Position numbers and translations under genes: made by a program. 6,663 nt of DNA from Dialister sp. (GTDB lineage: Bacteria > Bacillota > Negativicutes > Veillonellales > Dialisteraceae), in contig JAIJLI010000119.1 in NCBI GenBank assembly GCA_022722495.1, positions 1-6,663 of the forward strand, written 5' to 3'. Positions 5,261 to 6,663 of this stretch are shown here, piece after piece; position 1 is the stretch's first letter, and every line of letters starts with the position of its first letter. The notes under the pieces were generated by a model. It was given only the letters and a program-made list of their open reading frames with translations, was not told the DNA's origin and made no database searches.

Positions 5261-5377
5261 AAGGGGGAAGCAAGACGTTACGTAGCTAACGATTTCCTTA
5301 ACTTAATAGCATTACCCCTCTAGGGGAAGGTGCCCCGAAGGGGCGGATAGGGTGACTATGGCATGTTTTTATTTATT

Positions 5378-6439
5378 TTACATTTCTATCACAGTCCCCA
5401 TGCCGGCAAGTGCGGGATCGGTCCCGGTCATGAGTGTCTGGATCTTCTCTTTTTCCAAATACGCCATCAAGGCCTCTCTGCGCGCGGCATCGAGCTCGCT
5501 TCCGATGTCGTCTAAGAGCAGTACGGGATAGGAGCCCGTTTCCTCTTTGATGAATTCCATTTCCGAGAGCTTCATCGAAAGGATCGCTGTCCGCTGCTGT
5601 CCCTGCGAGCCATAAGCGGCGATATCTAGCCCGTTCAGAAGAAATCGGAGGTCATCCCGATGCGGGCCGACAGAGGTATGCGCCAGACGGGCATCCATCT
5701 CACGATGCTGAGAAAGCATCATCAGGTACCACTCCACCTCGGTGTGCGCCTCTTCTTCCCCCTGCTGCACATAGCGAATGGAAAGCGTCTCCTTCTCCCC
5801 CGTCAGATACCGCTCCAGCAAAGGGACCTTACGGTTCATCTTCGCGACCGTTTCCAGACGCTTCTTCACGAGGTAGGCTGCCCCCTTGGCGATCTGCATA
5901 TCCCACAGATCCACTTCTGCTTTGCGTCCGGAGAGCTGCGCCTGACGGAAGGCCGCATTGCGCTGCTGCACGGCCCTGTTGTAGGAGAGGAGCGTCTCGT
6001 AGTAGCGGGGAGAGACCTGTGAGATCTCCATATCCAGAAAACGGCGGCGGATGAGCGGCGCGCCTTTGATGAGCTGCAGCTCATCCGGTGTGAAGAGGAC
6101 CGTCCGGAAGAGCCCTAGAAGCTCCTTGCGGCGGATCGGCGTATCATTCAGATAGAATTTCTTCCCCTGCCCGCGCACCATGCGGATCTTCAGCACATGC
6201 GAGGTCTGATGCACGCGGTAGGTCAAGAGAATCGAGCCCTCCTCCGCGCCGAGCCGGATCATGTCATTGTCATTTGCCGTGCGAAAGGACTTCCCCACGG
6301 AGCTGTAATAGATGGCCTCGATGAGATTCGTCTTGCCGCAGCCATTGGGGCCGGCGATGAAGGTCAGTCCCTTTCCGGGCTCTATGGTTTTGTCATCCAG
6401 ATTTCTGATATGGATCAGACGAAGCTTTTCGCAGTACAT
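5378..6439 (-). CDS. recF: RecF, DNA gap-repair ATPase
   Basis: RecF is an SMC/ABC-like ATPase that, with RecO and RecR, helps load RecA at single-strand gaps and stalled forks. The 353 residues match the usual length of about 350-370. Walker A is GPNGCGKTN (30-38, Lys36). The ABC signature is SQGQQR (278-283). Walker B and D-loop are LLLDDIGSELD (307-317), all intact and in the family's order. The N-terminal LRLIHIRN and the FTPDELQLIKG segment are also typical. The ATG at 6439 has AAAGGA at 6446-6451, six bases upstream. The gene has its own promoter (6489-6510) and is flanked on both sides by repeats, so it is not in the usual dnaN-recF operon within this window. It converges on dciA across a 598-bp repeat-filled gap. 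Identification is secure. Confidence 0.96.
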   Translation of the reverse strand: MYCEKLRLIHIRNLDDKTIEPGKGLTFIAGPNGCGKTNLIEAIYYSSVGKSFRTANDNDMIRLGAEEGSILLTYRVHQTSHVLKIRMVRGQGKKFYLNDTPIRRKELLGLFRTVLFTPDELQLIKGAPLIRRRFLDMEISQVSPRYYETLLSYNRAVQQRNAAFRQAQLSGRKAEVDLWDMQIAKGAAYLVKKRLETVAKMNRKVPLLERYLTGEKETLSIRYVQQGEEEAHTEVEWYLMMLSQHREMDARLAHTSVGPHRDDLRFLLNGLDIAAYGSQGQQRTAILSMKLSEMEFIKEETGSYPVLLLDDIGSELDAARREALMAYLEKEKIQTLMTGTDPALAGMGTVIEM

Positions 6440-6488
6440 GGGAGATCCTTTCGTAGTTCCTGACTCGCAGTGGTTTCATTTCTTTCTC

Positions 6489-6510
6489 TTATTATACCCC
6501 ATTTTCCCCA
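6489..6510 (-). promoter_or_regulatory. Promoter of recF, with a motif shared with ppk2
   Basis: On the minus strand TATAAT (6491-6496) is preceded by TGGGGAAAATG and three bases, matching 3589-3610 at 19 of 22 positions. A T-rich tract lies where a -35 would fall, but there is no TTGACA-like hexamer. Initiation near 6484 leaves a leader of about 45 bases. Confidence 0.65.
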
Positions 6511-6564
6511 CGAAAAAAGGCGATGTGAAATAACGATCATCTCATTTTCGCGTTCCATCTGCCG

Positions 6565-6587
6565 CGGGGGAAGTGCCGAAGGCAATA
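6565..6587 (-). repeat. 23-bp inverted copy of 5238-5260
   Basis: Exact reverse complement of 5238-5260, sitting just upstream of recF and immediately before the 75-bp repeat. The rest of 6511-6663 holds no gene. Confidence 0.9.
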
Positions 6588-6588
6588 T

Positions 6589-6663
6589 GTGCAAGCGAAC
6601 TGGATTTTTAGGAGCGAAGCGACGCTAAAATCCAGTGAGACGCCATTTCGAGCGCAGCGAGAT
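6589..6663 (+). repeat. 75-bp direct repeat, copy 2 (reaches window edge)
   Basis: 69 of 75 bases match 5071-5145. The stem ACTGGATTTT/AAAATCCAGT is conserved, and most differences fall in the loop or distal end. The element continues beyond the window. Confidence 0.9.

Larger units (their letters stand above)
4991..5344. repeat. Composite palindromic repeat element between dciA and recF
   Basis: This is a gene-free block of about 350 bp. Its ends are inverted repeats: 4991-5022 against 5297-5330 share 17 bp (CTTAACTTAATAGCATT on the right arm) and 8 bp (GGGGAAGG), each arm also having its own small hairpin around CTCTAGGG. Inside are stacked GC hairpins (5042-5068, 5254-5268, and GCCCCGAAGGGGC at 5332-5344), the palindrome GCTACGTAGC (5152-5161), and the 75-base repeat at 5071-5145. 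Parts recur at 6565-6663. No transposase or plausible protein is encoded, so a non-autonomous (MITE-like) or REP-like repeat family is the likely nature. The 5332-5344 hairpin lies 34 bases past the recF stop but lacks a T-run. Confidence 0.75.

Noticed and set aside
4991..5344. Considered as an insertion sequence
   Set aside because: There is no transposase coding capacity; at most a non-autonomous element.

Overview
The window looks like a chromosomal segment from a Negativicutes bacterium (a Firmicutes-related lineage with an outer membrane, Dialister/Megasphaera-like). The evidence is an OmpA-type outer-membrane protein with the peptidoglycan-binding residues intact, next to recF and a DUF721/DciA-type gene, which are typical neighbours in the origin region of many Gram-positive-lineage chromosomes. 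The genus is inferred from gene content and repeat style, not proven. A perfect 16-bp parS palindrome at 2484-2499, together with recF and dciA, indicates an origin-proximal location.

Layout. Positions 1-133 hold a terminator/repeat module. Three genes are then read leftward (minus strand): ompA (140-1192) and two tandem class III-like polyphosphate kinase 2 genes (1504-2439 and 2590-3516). The parS site lies between the two kinases. Positions 3517-3882 are a divergent regulatory region with a lone DnaA-box match and promoter candidates for both directions. A long DciA-like gene with an extra zinc ribbon is read rightward (3883-4779). It ends at a second, inverted copy of the terminator/repeat module (4846-4967). 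Positions 4968-5377 carry a highly palindromic composite repeat. recF follows on the minus strand (5378-6439) with its own promoter, and the window ends in further copies of the same repeat family (6565-6663).

How the genes relate. RecF (gap repair) and DciA (replicative helicase loading) belong to DNA replication and repair, and parS to chromosome segregation. The two PPK2 enzymes are predicted to recharge AMP/ADP from polyphosphate. OmpA tethers the outer membrane to peptidoglycan. No single pathway joins all of these; proximity to the origin is the common theme. The ordinary genes are all intact. The unusual content is intergenic: a duplicated terminator module sitting at two unrelated gene ends, a mosaic of palindromic repeats around recF, a promoter motif shared by recF and the upstream ppk2 gene, and the parS site. 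On the coding side, the zinc-ribbon extension of DciA is the most unusual feature. I saw no CRISPR array, tRNA, rRNA, transposase or phage gene.
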